This document shows positions 7,801 through 15,885 of a stretch of DNA of 64,000 nt, one piece after another. The DNA comes from Amycolatopsis sp. MtRt-6. GTDB taxonomy: Bacteria > Actinomycetota > Actinomycetes > Mycobacteriales > Pseudonocardiaceae. The stretch is from positions 62,001-126,000 of the forward strand of contig NZ_JADWPD010000013.1 of NCBI RefSeq assembly GCF_017308975.1. The letters run 5' to 3'. The notes beneath the pieces are model-generated. The model did not search any database, was not told the origin of the DNA, and saw nothing but the letters and a program-made list of their open reading frames with translations. Position 1 is the first letter of the stretch; each line of letters opens with the position of its first letter. A program made the translations under genes and the position numbers.

Positions 7801-9638
7801 TCGCCGTCGCGAGCGAACGCAACGGGGTCACGCTCTGGGACATCGACCAGCACACCGGCCCGCTCCCGTTGCGCCCCGACGAAACCGACGTCCTCGTGAA
7901 ATACTCGATACGCAGCGCGCGGTTCTCCCCGGACGGGAAGGTCTTCGTCGTCACGCTGCAGCCCAACAGCCACCTGGACAGCCCGGAGGCCGCCAACCTC
8001 GTCGAGGTGTGGGACGTGCCGTTGCGCCGGCAGATTGCCGGCCACGTCAGCCCGGAACCCTCGGTAACGACCGGCTACGTGCGGCGAGTCGAGCCGGACG
8101 GCAAGCGTGCGTGGTTCGAGGAGGACCGCGCCGGCCGAACTCGGCACTCCGTCCTGCGTGATCTGGCGACTGGCGCCGTCCTCGGCGAGACCGCCGCCGG
8201 GTTCGTCACACCGGACGGCCTGTTCGTCGGCTGCCAGGACGGCACGCCCCACCACCTCACGGTCCTCGACCGCGCCACCGGGGAGCCGGAACTCACCGCG
8301 CCCGTGTTCGACTGCCCCGAGCCGGACACCGGCTGGCTCACCGATCTCAGCGGCAGGTACGCGCTGACCGGCAGCCGGTCCGCCGAGGACTCCTTGCGGC
8401 GGCTCACCCTCGCCGATCTGCACACCGGCCAGTCTTTCCTGCTGGACGTCCCGCCGGACCCCCCACAGCACCAGGTGAACACTCTGGCCGGCCACCGCAC
8501 GCAACCGATACTCGTGCTCCCCAACGCATCCGGATCGGGTCCACCGACGGTCTTCGTCCTCGCGAAGGGAACACTGCTGCGCACTGCGGCACCGACCCCG
8601 GTCGACGACGCCACCTTGGCGGCCTTCTCGCAGGAACTCGCCGCCACCGCACTCAGCCCGGATGGCCGGGTGCTGGTGGCACTGACCAACGAGAAACCGG
8701 ACTTCGGGATCTACGCGGTGGACACGAACACACGGCGGCGCATCGCGGGCACCGCCGCCGGCACGCTGCGGCTGGGGACGAATCCGAAGATCGCCTTCAG
8801 CCTTGACGGGAAGACGCTGCTCGCGACCGGCAACTCGGGAGAGCTGACGGTGCTGCTGGCCTCCGACCTGAGCGTGGTACGCACGATCCACCTCGGAAAA
8901 CCCCAGCTTCGCGACGCGAGCACCTCCATCGTCCCCCTGCCCGGCGACAAGGTGGCGGTGCTGCACGACCGCGGTCTCACGACATGGCGAATCAGCACCG
9001 GCGAGCAGCTCGCGGGGGAGATCCCCGCATCTTACGGCTTCTTCATCGAGGATGACCCCAGTGGCGAACGGCGTCCCACGGCGGTTCGCTGGCCTGTCCG
9101 TCCCGAACAGGTGCTGGTCTCCACGACCGCCGACGTCGAGCTGTGGGACCTGAACAGCAGCTCGGCCGTCCGGCAGTTCCAAGGCGGCTCGGGAACCGGG
9201 GCGCCGGCCATCCTCGCCGACCCGGCAAGATCGCGGGTCGCGGTGCACTACCAGGCTTCCGGCCGGCTCGAGTTCTGGCACCCGGAGCGGGCGGACATCC
9301 GTGACCAGCCCATGCCGGTACCCGGCGACCAGTCAGCGGTGGCCTTCACGGGTGACGGCAAACTGCTCACCGCATCGAGCGGCGATCTGCACGTCTGGGA
9401 CGACGGCGTGCGCAGCCAGATCGCGACCCTCCGGGCACCAGGGGCGCCGACGAAGTGGTTGATACACGACAACACGCTGGTGGCACCGTCCCGGCAGGGG
9501 CTGCTGACCATGGACATGGACCCGCGGCACTGGATGGAGCACCTCTGCCGCATCAACAACCGTGGGTACACGTCGCAGGAAAGCGACCTCCTGCCCACCG
9601 GAGCCGATCCCACGGCGCCGTGTTCGGCCACTCCGTGA
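4881..9638 (+). CDS. TIR - P-loop - nSTAND1 NTPase - WD40 repeat protein
   Basis: The 1585-residue protein starts with a TIR domain (residues about 3-140: GGVFINYRTGDGEF, SDVLLAIIGSRW, IPVFLDHA). The segment DWVHREI places a glutamate (Glu90 counted from this start) where the NADase catalytic glutamate of SARM1-type TIR domains sits. A first P-loop module follows (GPAGQGKT, Lys219, with LLVVVDNAE as Walker B). From about residue 408 a second begins with YRGLRPFREKD and FFWGRD, the signature of nSTAND1 NTPases, with GASGSGKSS (Lys455). A membrane segment lies near 821-843, and the remaining 700 residues hold degenerate WD40 blades (VELWDL, LHVWDD). STAND proteins with TIR effectors act as ligand-triggered sensors in conflict or signalling. 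Start GTG 4881 has GGGAG 5 bases upstream; ATG 4860 is the alternative. Confidence 0.88.
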   Translation: MGGVFINYRTGDGEFAATLITRVLSSRFGTEHVFLASRSIRPGEDFAKKILERLAQSDVLLAIIGSRWQFVTERQRRRELEAPDDWVHREIAEAFRHGLRVIPVFLDHAIALTEAELPADIAPLARCQFLRLSHRNDARDLARLVEELADLVPDLLFDRVFITFPEPSRNLEPTAWLRPEYRIAPFTGRRSELAELTGWLGTPKPVSAQLITGPAGQGKTRLAQELCQDMAGYGWVAGLVHDNAAIADLTNLGKIGSPLLVVVDNAEARFEEIHALAAALMERATTAPPARLLLLSRETGEWLSRLRTHTNDRVSSLFRALDELVLGPLAPTVTERRAEFLRASAAYADYLDLPATALTPPADLAHHRYSSTRSIHATALITLLDEHGGRTESLPAPDPELHRTARPECPYRGLRPFREKDAKFFWGRDPQIRQLETLLEQHTMVMVTGASGSGKSSLVRAGLLPALREQDIAVTVLRPTADTEPFELLTNAVAPIVRDDLTNRDIPLLADSIVESVGHWVLVVDQFEELDAAAPEAARGMLDLVADLLRAAPPRPAGTPALRAVFTGLSADVVSMPHTVPLPRMGPAELRAAVVGPTNLVSFEPGLADRIIADATDAPAQLPLVELTLTRLWESAQGGTLTHRAYDDQGGVAGALASYAQEFHARQLLPDEQKIAERLLVQLAKPAEHGTFTLTPVRLDQLDAESREMARTLAKHHLVVLRHDPDEPEVVSLAHEALVQQWRQLHEWLVAAQDFRSWQEQLRTALRQWRQSGRDPSALLRGVPLTTAEDWLAQYPPGLTGEERDYIVASRVRRRRSVLGWRVVTALISVLALTAAAFAVVAVSRNRQLEDQLRRAAAISLGQDAQRRVDTEPLTALQFAQAAWRHDPARPEAYAALLRQYVGYAAVDEIRPGFWSGTVKVAASTEDGRVTAIAEEDGKVTVWTGLFGPAPLRWFVATIPQQRGLLLSADGRWLAVASERNGVTLWDIDQHTGPLPLRPDETDVLVKYSIRSARFSPDGKVFVVTLQPNSHLDSPEAANLVEVWDVPLRRQIAGHVSPEPSVTTGYVRRVEPDGKRAWFEEDRAGRTRHSVLRDLATGAVLGETAAGFVTPDGLFVGCQDGTPHHLTVLDRATGEPELTAPVFDCPEPDTGWLTDLSGRYALTGSRSAEDSLRRLTLADLHTGQSFLLDVPPDPPQHQVNTLAGHRTQPILVLPNASGSGPPTVFVLAKGTLLRTAAPTPVDDATLAAFSQELAATALSPDGRVLVALTNEKPDFGIYAVDTNTRRRIAGTAAGTLRLGTNPKIAFSLDGKTLLATGNSGELTVLLASDLSVVRTIHLGKPQLRDASTSIVPLPGDKVAVLHDRGLTTWRISTGEQLAGEIPASYGFFIEDDPSGERRPTAVRWPVRPEQVLVSTTADVELWDLNSSSAVRQFQGGSGTGAPAILADPARSRVAVHYQASGRLEFWHPERADIRDQPMPVPGDQSAVAFTGDGKLLTASSGDLHVWDDGVRSQIATLRAPGAPTKWLIHDNTLVAPSRQGLLTMDMDPRHWMEHLCRINNRGYTSQESDLLPTGADPTAPCSATP

Positions 9639-9647
9639 TGGCACAGG

Positions 9648-12518
9648 TCAGCCGGGAAGGCAGACGACACCACGGCAACCGAGAGGATCGCCCGACGTCC
9701 TGTTGCCTCCTTCGTCCACCACGAGTCCGGGCTCGGCGTTGATGCCGTACCTGGCATTGTTCCTGGTGTGGTTTCCGGCCACCTTGATGATGCTGCCGGG
9801 ACCGGCGCTTTCGACACGAATACCATCCAGCCCCGTCCACTCGTCACCACCGGTTCCGTTGCCCTCGAACACGTTGCCGGAAATGTCAAGCGGACCTACC
9901 GGAACATCGTCGCCGATAGCTCGCACCAGTACACCGTTTCCCTGCTTCCGCACAAAACTGTTTCCTGACACGACCCCTTTCCCCGAAAACACATGTATTC
10001 CACTCGACCCTCCTCCGGTGAACACGTTTTCGACAATAGTGAAAGAATTCCACAATGCAAGCGATTCGTCCTGACTTATGGTATTGCCCGATAAATAGGT
10101 GTTCGTCGCACTTGCGTCAAAGAGAAGGTTTATCTTGCTGTCCCGCACCGTGACGGTCGTACAGTAAGGACCGAGGTAGGCGACGCTTACGTCGTCGCTT
10201 CCGACGATACTCACTGATGAGCTGGTCCGCTCGGGGTCATCGTTGGGGCAGCCAACGGAATACACGTGAATGGAACCACCCTCCACGACGCACGTACTGT
10301 CGTGCCGGCAGCGTGCCACGCCTCTCCCCGTGTCCCCCGAGATGATCGACCTCGTCATGACGACGGACGAGTTGTGACTGAAGTCGAACGGATGGAACGC
10401 CGACACGGCAACGCTGCGCAGTCTCACCTCACTCGCCCGCTCACCCACGATCGCCCACGGGCCGGTACCGGCCATACTGGCCGACACCGCGACGTTCTCG
10501 ACGGTCACGGCCCCCACATCGGTCATGGCGATACCCGTCGGATACCGGCTGATCGAGCCGTTGCGCACGGTGATGTTCCTGATCGCCCTCCCCGTTCCGA
10601 TCACGATCCCCTTCGCGTCCTCCGTGGGCCGGTCCGTGGAGATGGTGTGACCACCCAGGTCGAGGACGACGTTGCCGGCGGCGATCGTGAGGCCGGCTCC
10701 GGGACAGACAAGGTCCTGCGTCACGATGGAGTCGGCGGTGACGGTGTCCCCGCACCTCACCTCGTGCAGTCCGGGCGACACGGTGAACCGCCTGGTCCGC
10801 CGGTCCGACGCGGCGCCGGCGCTCACGGTGAGGGTCACGGTGTACTCCCCCGGCGCGGTGAACGTGTACCCGAACCGCGGCGCGCTCGACGTGGTCTCGG
10901 TACCCCGGTCACCGGTCACCGTCCACTCCGTACGCCGTGGCGGGCCACCGGTCAGGTCCGCACCGAACGACACCCGCCGGCCGGCCCGAGGCGCCTCCGG
11001 CTCCACGCTGATCCGGGCGATGCGGGGCGGGGCGCTCGGATCCTCGACCACAACCCGGACGGTCGCGGTGGTGACCTGCCCCTGACGCAGCCGTGCCGTG
11101 ACGCTTACCTGATAGCTTCCAGGCCGGTTCCACCGGTACCGCACCTTGCTGCCCGTGGCCCCGGAGCCGTCGCCGAAAGTCCACCGGGCGCCGGCGATGC
11201 CGGAGCCACCGGTGGCGAGGGCGGCGAATTCGAACTCCTCACCGACCACTCCGCGATCCCGTGGGCTGACCGAAATGGACACCGAGCTCGCCGGCCGGGG
11301 GCCGGGACGGGTGTCACCGGCGACTTCCCCGGGCGACGTGTCACCGTCCGGCCCGGAGACGGCCTCGGTGGGTGCTTCCCCCGGCAGGTGCTGTCCGGAC
11401 CGGTACTTGACGATGGGTCGTACCCCGCCTTCGGGGTCGATGACGCCGGCCTGCTCGCTGCCGGGGTCGTTGTAGAAGATCACGCCGTCGCGGGTCAGCA
11501 GGTCGAACCGCACCGGACGGTCGAACAGCCGCGGTCGCGCGACCACTCGCGACGTCGTGAGGTCGATGATCGAGACCTCGCCGGTCGAGTAGTCCGGTAC
11601 CGCGGCCCGGTTTCCGACCTCGACCGCCTGCCCCAGCGTCGAAGGGCCGTCGCCCAGCGAGACGGGTTTCGCGCACGAGCCGGAGTCGAAGGCACAGCTC
11701 AGGAACAGTCCCCTCGAACTCACCGAGATCAGCAGCCTGTGCTGCTCAGCGGATCCGGTCACCGCAACGGTGTCGCCTGCCCGCAGGTCCACCGCGACGG
11801 CCTGCTCGACCGCATCGGTCTCCGGATCGAGCAGTGCCATCGTGCGACGTCCGGGGTCCAGCAGTACCGGCCGGCCGGCCACGATGGCGAGCCGGCTCTC
11901 GCCGGGTGTGGCCGCGTGGGCTCGCGAGTGCCGGCTTTCGCCGTCGAACCAGACCAGGTCACCGGTGTGTTCGTCCAGTACCCAGAAACGTCCTTCGGCG
12001 TCGATGACGGCCCCGTCCTGTGCGGCCTTGACGCCGAGCGGATACGGTTTTCCCTGGCTCTCCATCGTTTTCGGATCTGCTTTGGCGAGCAGGCCGCGCT
12101 GCGTGTCGAGCGCGTAGAACGCGTGCGGCGTCGGGAACACGGCGAGCTGATCACCGCTCTGCGCCACCGGTGACGTCGAACGGGAAGGCTCCAGAGTCGC
12201 ACCGTCGACCCGGACGACCGACCCCCGGGCGCGGTTGAGGGCATACCCGGTCGCCCCCTCCTGGGCGGCGTACAGCGCAGTCCCCGGCTGGTCGACCTGG
12301 ACCCCGGCTGCCACTTCGGCCGAAGCTCCGTCCAGCAGGGTCAGCTGCCCCACCTCGTTGGACGCCACCCAGGCCACCCCGGCGTGCAGCCGCACACCCG
12401 GTAGGACGTCGTGCGGGTCGTCCCGGCCGACGACGATCCCGGCCACCATCGTGCCGGCCACGACGATCCCCGTCGCCACTCGCGGCCACCGCGAAGCGGT
12501 GCTGAACGGAGACTTCAT
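9648..12518 (-). CDS. Secreted/anchored propeller - PKD - beta-helix protein
   Basis: The 956-residue protein has an N-terminal membrane or signal segment (residues about 14-32, GIVVAGTMVAGIVVG), then a domain of about 350 residues with repeated blade-like segments (WVLDEHTGDLVWFDG, VGNRAAVPDYSTGEVSIID) that looks like a beta-propeller. Two PKD/Ig-like domains follow (about 410-490 with WTFGDGS and YRWNRPGSYQVSV; about 495-580 with FTAPGEYTVTLTV), then a right-handed parallel beta-helix of NosD/pectate-lyase type (about 590-950, repeats such as VVLDLGGHTIS, IRNITVRNGSIS, SGNVFEGN). It acts outside the membrane, probably binding or processing a polysaccharide or forming a scaffold. It overlaps the transglutaminase-like gene as ATGA and is the last gene of that operon. 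Its end is 9 bases from the converging TIR/STAND gene. Confidence 0.85.
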   Translation of the reverse strand: MKSPFSTASRWPRVATGIVVAGTMVAGIVVGRDDPHDVLPGVRLHAGVAWVASNEVGQLTLLDGASAEVAAGVQVDQPGTALYAAQEGATGYALNRARGSVVRVDGATLEPSRSTSPVAQSGDQLAVFPTPHAFYALDTQRGLLAKADPKTMESQGKPYPLGVKAAQDGAVIDAEGRFWVLDEHTGDLVWFDGESRHSRAHAATPGESRLAIVAGRPVLLDPGRRTMALLDPETDAVEQAVAVDLRAGDTVAVTGSAEQHRLLISVSSRGLFLSCAFDSGSCAKPVSLGDGPSTLGQAVEVGNRAAVPDYSTGEVSIIDLTTSRVVARPRLFDRPVRFDLLTRDGVIFYNDPGSEQAGVIDPEGGVRPIVKYRSGQHLPGEAPTEAVSGPDGDTSPGEVAGDTRPGPRPASSVSISVSPRDRGVVGEEFEFAALATGGSGIAGARWTFGDGSGATGSKVRYRWNRPGSYQVSVTARLRQGQVTTATVRVVVEDPSAPPRIARISVEPEAPRAGRRVSFGADLTGGPPRRTEWTVTGDRGTETTSSAPRFGYTFTAPGEYTVTLTVSAGAASDRRTRRFTVSPGLHEVRCGDTVTADSIVTQDLVCPGAGLTIAAGNVVLDLGGHTISTDRPTEDAKGIVIGTGRAIRNITVRNGSISRYPTGIAMTDVGAVTVENVAVSASMAGTGPWAIVGERASEVRLRSVAVSAFHPFDFSHNSSVVMTRSIISGDTGRGVARCRHDSTCVVEGGSIHVYSVGCPNDDPERTSSSVSIVGSDDVSVAYLGPYCTTVTVRDSKINLLFDASATNTYLSGNTISQDESLALWNSFTIVENVFTGGGSSGIHVFSGKGVVSGNSFVRKQGNGVLVRAIGDDVPVGPLDISGNVFEGNGTGGDEWTGLDGIRVESAGPGSIIKVAGNHTRNNARYGINAEPGLVVDEGGNRTSGDPLGCRGVVCLPG

Positions 12519-14752
12519 GTGATCACCTTGTTTCCCCGGTCACCTCGACGACTCCCCCTGCCCTCGCGCCCACCGGCGATGAGCGGCCGGGGATCGACAC
12601 CGGCTCTGAGCCTGCGCCACGAGAGACGCGCCGGGTACAGCCGGCGTCGCAGTTCCGACTCCAGCTGCCATGCCTGTTCGACAGCGTGGTCGTCCGGCTC
12701 CCCCGGTGCGTAGACAGCTGCCGTGACCAGTGGCGCCAGCCGCACCAACGGGTCAGCGGCCGCACCCAGCACCCGAGTGGCGCGGTCCGCCACCTCCTCG
12801 GCCGTCAGCGACGCCGGCATCGGAATGCCGCGTTCGGTCAGCCGGTCGACGGCCTCCTGCCAGGCACCCGCCACCCGCGCCGCGTTGCCGGGCGCGTGGC
12901 GGTGCCGCCGGCGCCGGCGTGCCTTCATCGCCAGGATCCACGTCACCACGAGCACGGCCACCACCATCGCCACACCGGTCACGAGCGCCGCGTAACCCAG
13001 CACACCATGCCGGTCACTTCCCGGTCGGACGGGTGTGTTCTGCCGGTCCGCCGCGGGAAGCGGCGTCACCGCCGGCGGGTCCGGCAGTTTCTCCGCGGCT
13101 GCCGGGTCGTCCGGCGGCTCACTCGAACCGGCCGGCGTGCCGGTGGGTTCGAACGCCACCCAGCCGTAGCCGTCGAAGCGCACCTCCGCCCACGCGTGGG
13201 CGTCGCGGGTGGTCACGGTGTGGGTGCCGGTCGAGCTGTCGCCGAGCCGGTAGCCGACGACGACCCTGGCCGGGAAACCCGCGGCGCGGGCGAGTACCGC
13301 GAACGCGGAGGCGTGTTGCTCCGCATAGCCTTCGCCGCTTCCGGTCAGGAGCCGGGTCAGCGCGGCATAGGAATGTCCTGGTTGCGCGTCCAGTTGGTAC
13401 GGCAGGCCACGCAGGTGCTCCTCGATCGCCACCAGCTTGCCGTACGGCGTGGTCTCGGTCGCCGTGAGCTGCCGGGCCAACGCCTCCAGCACCGGCGGCA
13501 GGCCGCCGGGCAGAGCCGTGTACTCCGGGGCGGCACTCGGCGACGCCCGCAGGAGGCCGTCATCTCGCTCGGCGACCTCCCCCACGAGGTCGTAGCCGAG
13601 CCCGTGCAGTGCCGGCACAGTGCTGACGAGAACGCCGGAAGCAGTGCTGAAGCCGATCGGATTCCCGGCGTCGTTGGCGATGTCGAGCCGGGCCGGCCGG
13701 CCGGCCACGGGCAGGAACGGCCCGTCGAGATCCTTGACCTCGAACCGCGCGGACACCGTCCGCGACCTGGTCAGCGCCGGGTCCGTGGCAAGGTGGTGGC
13801 CGGCGACCAGGAAGCGGTCCGCCGAGGTCCACGACACGCCGTCGAACTCGTCGAGGGCAGCGACGCTGATCCGGTCGACCCGGGTGCCGCCGGCGATCCG
13901 GACGGTGAACAGGCTGCGGGGTGGTTCCGCACGCAACTGCCCCTTGAGCCCTGCCAGCGGGGTGAGCATGTCGGTGACCCGCACGGGCGGCGGCAGCAGC
14001 GCACGGAGCTCGAAGCGGTGCGCACCGGAGGCCAGCGGCAGGTACAGCCCGCCGAGCACACCCGACAGGACCACCACCACGACGACCGGCGCACCGAACG
14101 CGAGCCTGCCGGCTGTCACCCGGCTCGGTTCGCCGCCCGTCCGGCCGGCGCGCAGCAACACCAGTGCCAGTGCGGCCCCCAGGAACAGCGCGGTCGCGGA
14201 GACCTGGACACCGGGTTGCCTGCCGACGAACAGCAGTGCGGTGGCGAACGCCAGCAGAGCAGGCAACACCGGCGCGAACGCCATCCGGGTGCGCAGGACG
14301 AGCGTGCTCGCCGTGAACGCCGTCGCCCAGGTGATCAGAACCGGCGTGATCAGCAGGTCGCCACTCGGGTCGGCCGGTGGCGCCACGGCCAGCATCCGCG
14401 TCCAGCCGCCGAGCACACCCCGCGCGATCTCCGCCGCGGTCTGCCGGGTCGGCAGGCCGTGTTCGATGGTGCTGCGGAAAACGCCGTAGCCGGCCAGGAG
14501 GACGAAGCCGCCGATCGCCACCAGCAGAGTGGAGTGCGTCCGCCAGCGCCGCACCCCGGCCACCGCGGCGGCCGCGGTCCCGGTCAGCACCGCGGCACAC
14601 ACCGGTGGCAGGTATTCCGTACCGGCGAAGAACCGGCCGTACAGCAGGCCACCCGCCGCTGTCGCCGCCGCACACAGGAGGACCTCGGTGAGCCGGTACG
14701 GCGCCACCGATTTCGGCTTCTCCCGGCTCACAGCGGGAACAGCCGGTTCCAT
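12515..14752 (-). CDS. TgpA-type transglutaminase-like membrane protein, catalytic Cys replaced
   Basis: The 745-residue protein has a membrane domain of at least six segments (first about 200 residues plus one near 230), an extracytoplasmic region with the transglutaminase-like core (about 430-530), one C-terminal membrane segment (GYAALVTGVAMVVAVLVVTWIL) and a cytoplasmic DUF4129-like tail. The core keeps FPARVVVGY and DAHAWAEV...GWVAFEPTG, but at the nucleophile position GYAEQHASAF has alanine (codon 13322-13324, residue 477) where active enzymes have cysteine. It may therefore bind rather than cleave or cross-link peptides. Start ATG 14750-14752 has CGGAG upstream; GTG 14731, which overlaps the DUF58 stop as GTGA, is an alternative. 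It sits in the classic MoxR - DUF58 - TgpA order. Confidence 0.85.
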   Translation of the reverse strand: MEPAVPAVSREKPKSVAPYRLTEVLLCAAATAAGGLLYGRFFAGTEYLPPVCAAVLTGTAAAAVAGVRRWRTHSTLLVAIGGFVLLAGYGVFRSTIEHGLPTRQTAAEIARGVLGGWTRMLAVAPPADPSGDLLITPVLITWATAFTASTLVLRTRMAFAPVLPALLAFATALLFVGRQPGVQVSATALFLGAALALVLLRAGRTGGEPSRVTAGRLAFGAPVVVVVVLSGVLGGLYLPLASGAHRFELRALLPPPVRVTDMLTPLAGLKGQLRAEPPRSLFTVRIAGGTRVDRISVAALDEFDGVSWTSADRFLVAGHHLATDPALTRSRTVSARFEVKDLDGPFLPVAGRPARLDIANDAGNPIGFSTASGVLVSTVPALHGLGYDLVGEVAERDDGLLRASPSAAPEYTALPGGLPPVLEALARQLTATETTPYGKLVAIEEHLRGLPYQLDAQPGHSYAALTRLLTGSGEGYAEQHASAFAVLARAAGFPARVVVGYRLGDSSTGTHTVTTRDAHAWAEVRFDGYGWVAFEPTGTPAGSSEPPDDPAAAEKLPDPPAVTPLPAADRQNTPVRPGSDRHGVLGYAALVTGVAMVVAVLVVTWILAMKARRRRRHRHAPGNAARVAGAWQEAVDRLTERGIPMPASLTAEEVADRATRVLGAAADPLVRLAPLVTAAVYAPGEPDDHAVEQAWQLESELRRRLYPARLSWRRLRAGVDPRPLIAGGREGRGSRRGDRGNKVIT

Positions 14753-15885
14753 CTGACCGCGAACTCCGTGCTGGTGCGTGCGTCGACGGTGAAGACGCCG
14801 GCCACGGCGGACGGCGAACTCGGCTCCGTTCGTCCGATCCGGACGAGCGTGACGGTGGGAAAGTCCCGGCGCATCGCGGCGAGGATCGCCGGCTGCCCCG
14901 GGTCGGCGCGTCCGGTGACGATCGTGAGAGCGGCACACTCTCCGGTGGCGACCGCGTCGCGGACGAGGTCGGTGAGCGCCGGCAGGCCACGATCCTCGGT
15001 GGACCGCTGTGCACCGGCCAGGAGATCCAGCGCGGAGGTCACCTCGCTGTCCCCGGATCCGTCCCCCTCGGCCGGGTTCGCCGTGATGCGGCAGGCGAGG
15101 GGGAAGTTCGACCGGCCCGCCGCCACACACACCGACGCGGCCACCTGCACCGCCTCCTCGAACGACTCGTTGTCGTAGGGCTTCGCGCTGGTGTCGAGGA
15201 TGATCAGCTGGCGTGGCTCGTCCGGGACGGCGTTGTGCCGGACCATGAGCGTGCCGTTCCGCGCCGTGGACTTCCAGTGGATACGCCGCCAGTCGTCGCC
15301 GGGCTGGTAGCCGCGCAGGCCGTGGAAGGCGACGCCACCCTGCGGCGAACCGGCGGACGTCGCTCCTTCCACCTCACGAGGCCCACTGACGGGCACCGGG
15401 GCGATGCGGTGCACCCTTGGGTGCACGTACAGCACCGACTCACCGCTCCCGGCGCGTTCGACCTGGAACAACCGCAAGGGATCGGTGTGGCCGAGCGTCA
15501 GCGCGGGGATGACGTACCGGCCACGACGACCGGTCGGCAGCGGGTACACCGTTTCGAACTCGTCCCCCGCGGCCAGGCTCGGCAGCGGCACGGTGACACG
15601 GCGGCCGGCGACGGTCTCGACCACCAGCGAAGGAGGACTGCGTCGCCTCCCTGTGTTCGCCACGGTCATCACCCCGTAGGCGGAAGTCCCCACCTGTACC
15701 CGGCTCGGGCTGACCTCCCGCACCGCGGCCAGCCTCGGCCGCGTGAGCATCCACACCCCCGCCACCACCAGCGCCGCGACGCCGGCCAGACCCAGCATGA
15801 CCAGCTCGGGGTAGTCGGCCCGCATCCCGGCGAGCAGCAGCACCACGGCAGCCCCGGCGACCACGGCGCCCGCCCGGGTGATCAC
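14728..15885 (-). CDS. DUF58 domain protein (MoxR partner)
   Basis: The 385-residue protein begins with two membrane segments (about 8-22 and 28-48), then a beta-rich domain and a von Willebrand A-like fold with the DUF58 signature: GLRGYQPGDDWRRIHWKSTARNGTLMVR near residues 205-235, followed by LIILDTS at the metal-site strand. DUF58 proteins work with MoxR ATPases, which are thought to remodel or activate client proteins at the membrane. The GTG start overlaps the moxR stop (GTGA at 15882-15885) and its own stop overlaps the next gene, so expression is coupled. No key motif is missing. Confidence 0.9.
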   Translation of the reverse strand: MITRAGAVVAGAAVVLLLAGMRADYPELVMLGLAGVAALVVAGVWMLTRPRLAAVREVSPSRVQVGTSAYGVMTVANTGRRRSPPSLVVETVAGRRVTVPLPSLAAGDEFETVYPLPTGRRGRYVIPALTLGHTDPLRLFQVERAGSGESVLYVHPRVHRIAPVPVSGPREVEGATSAGSPQGGVAFHGLRGYQPGDDWRRIHWKSTARNGTLMVRHNAVPDEPRQLIILDTSAKPYDNESFEEAVQVAASVCVAAGRSNFPLACRITANPAEGDGSGDSEVTSALDLLAGAQRSTEDRGLPALTDLVRDAVATGECAALTIVTGRADPGQPAILAAMRRDFPTVTLVRIGRTEPSSPSAVAGVFTVDARTSTEFAVRWNRLFPL

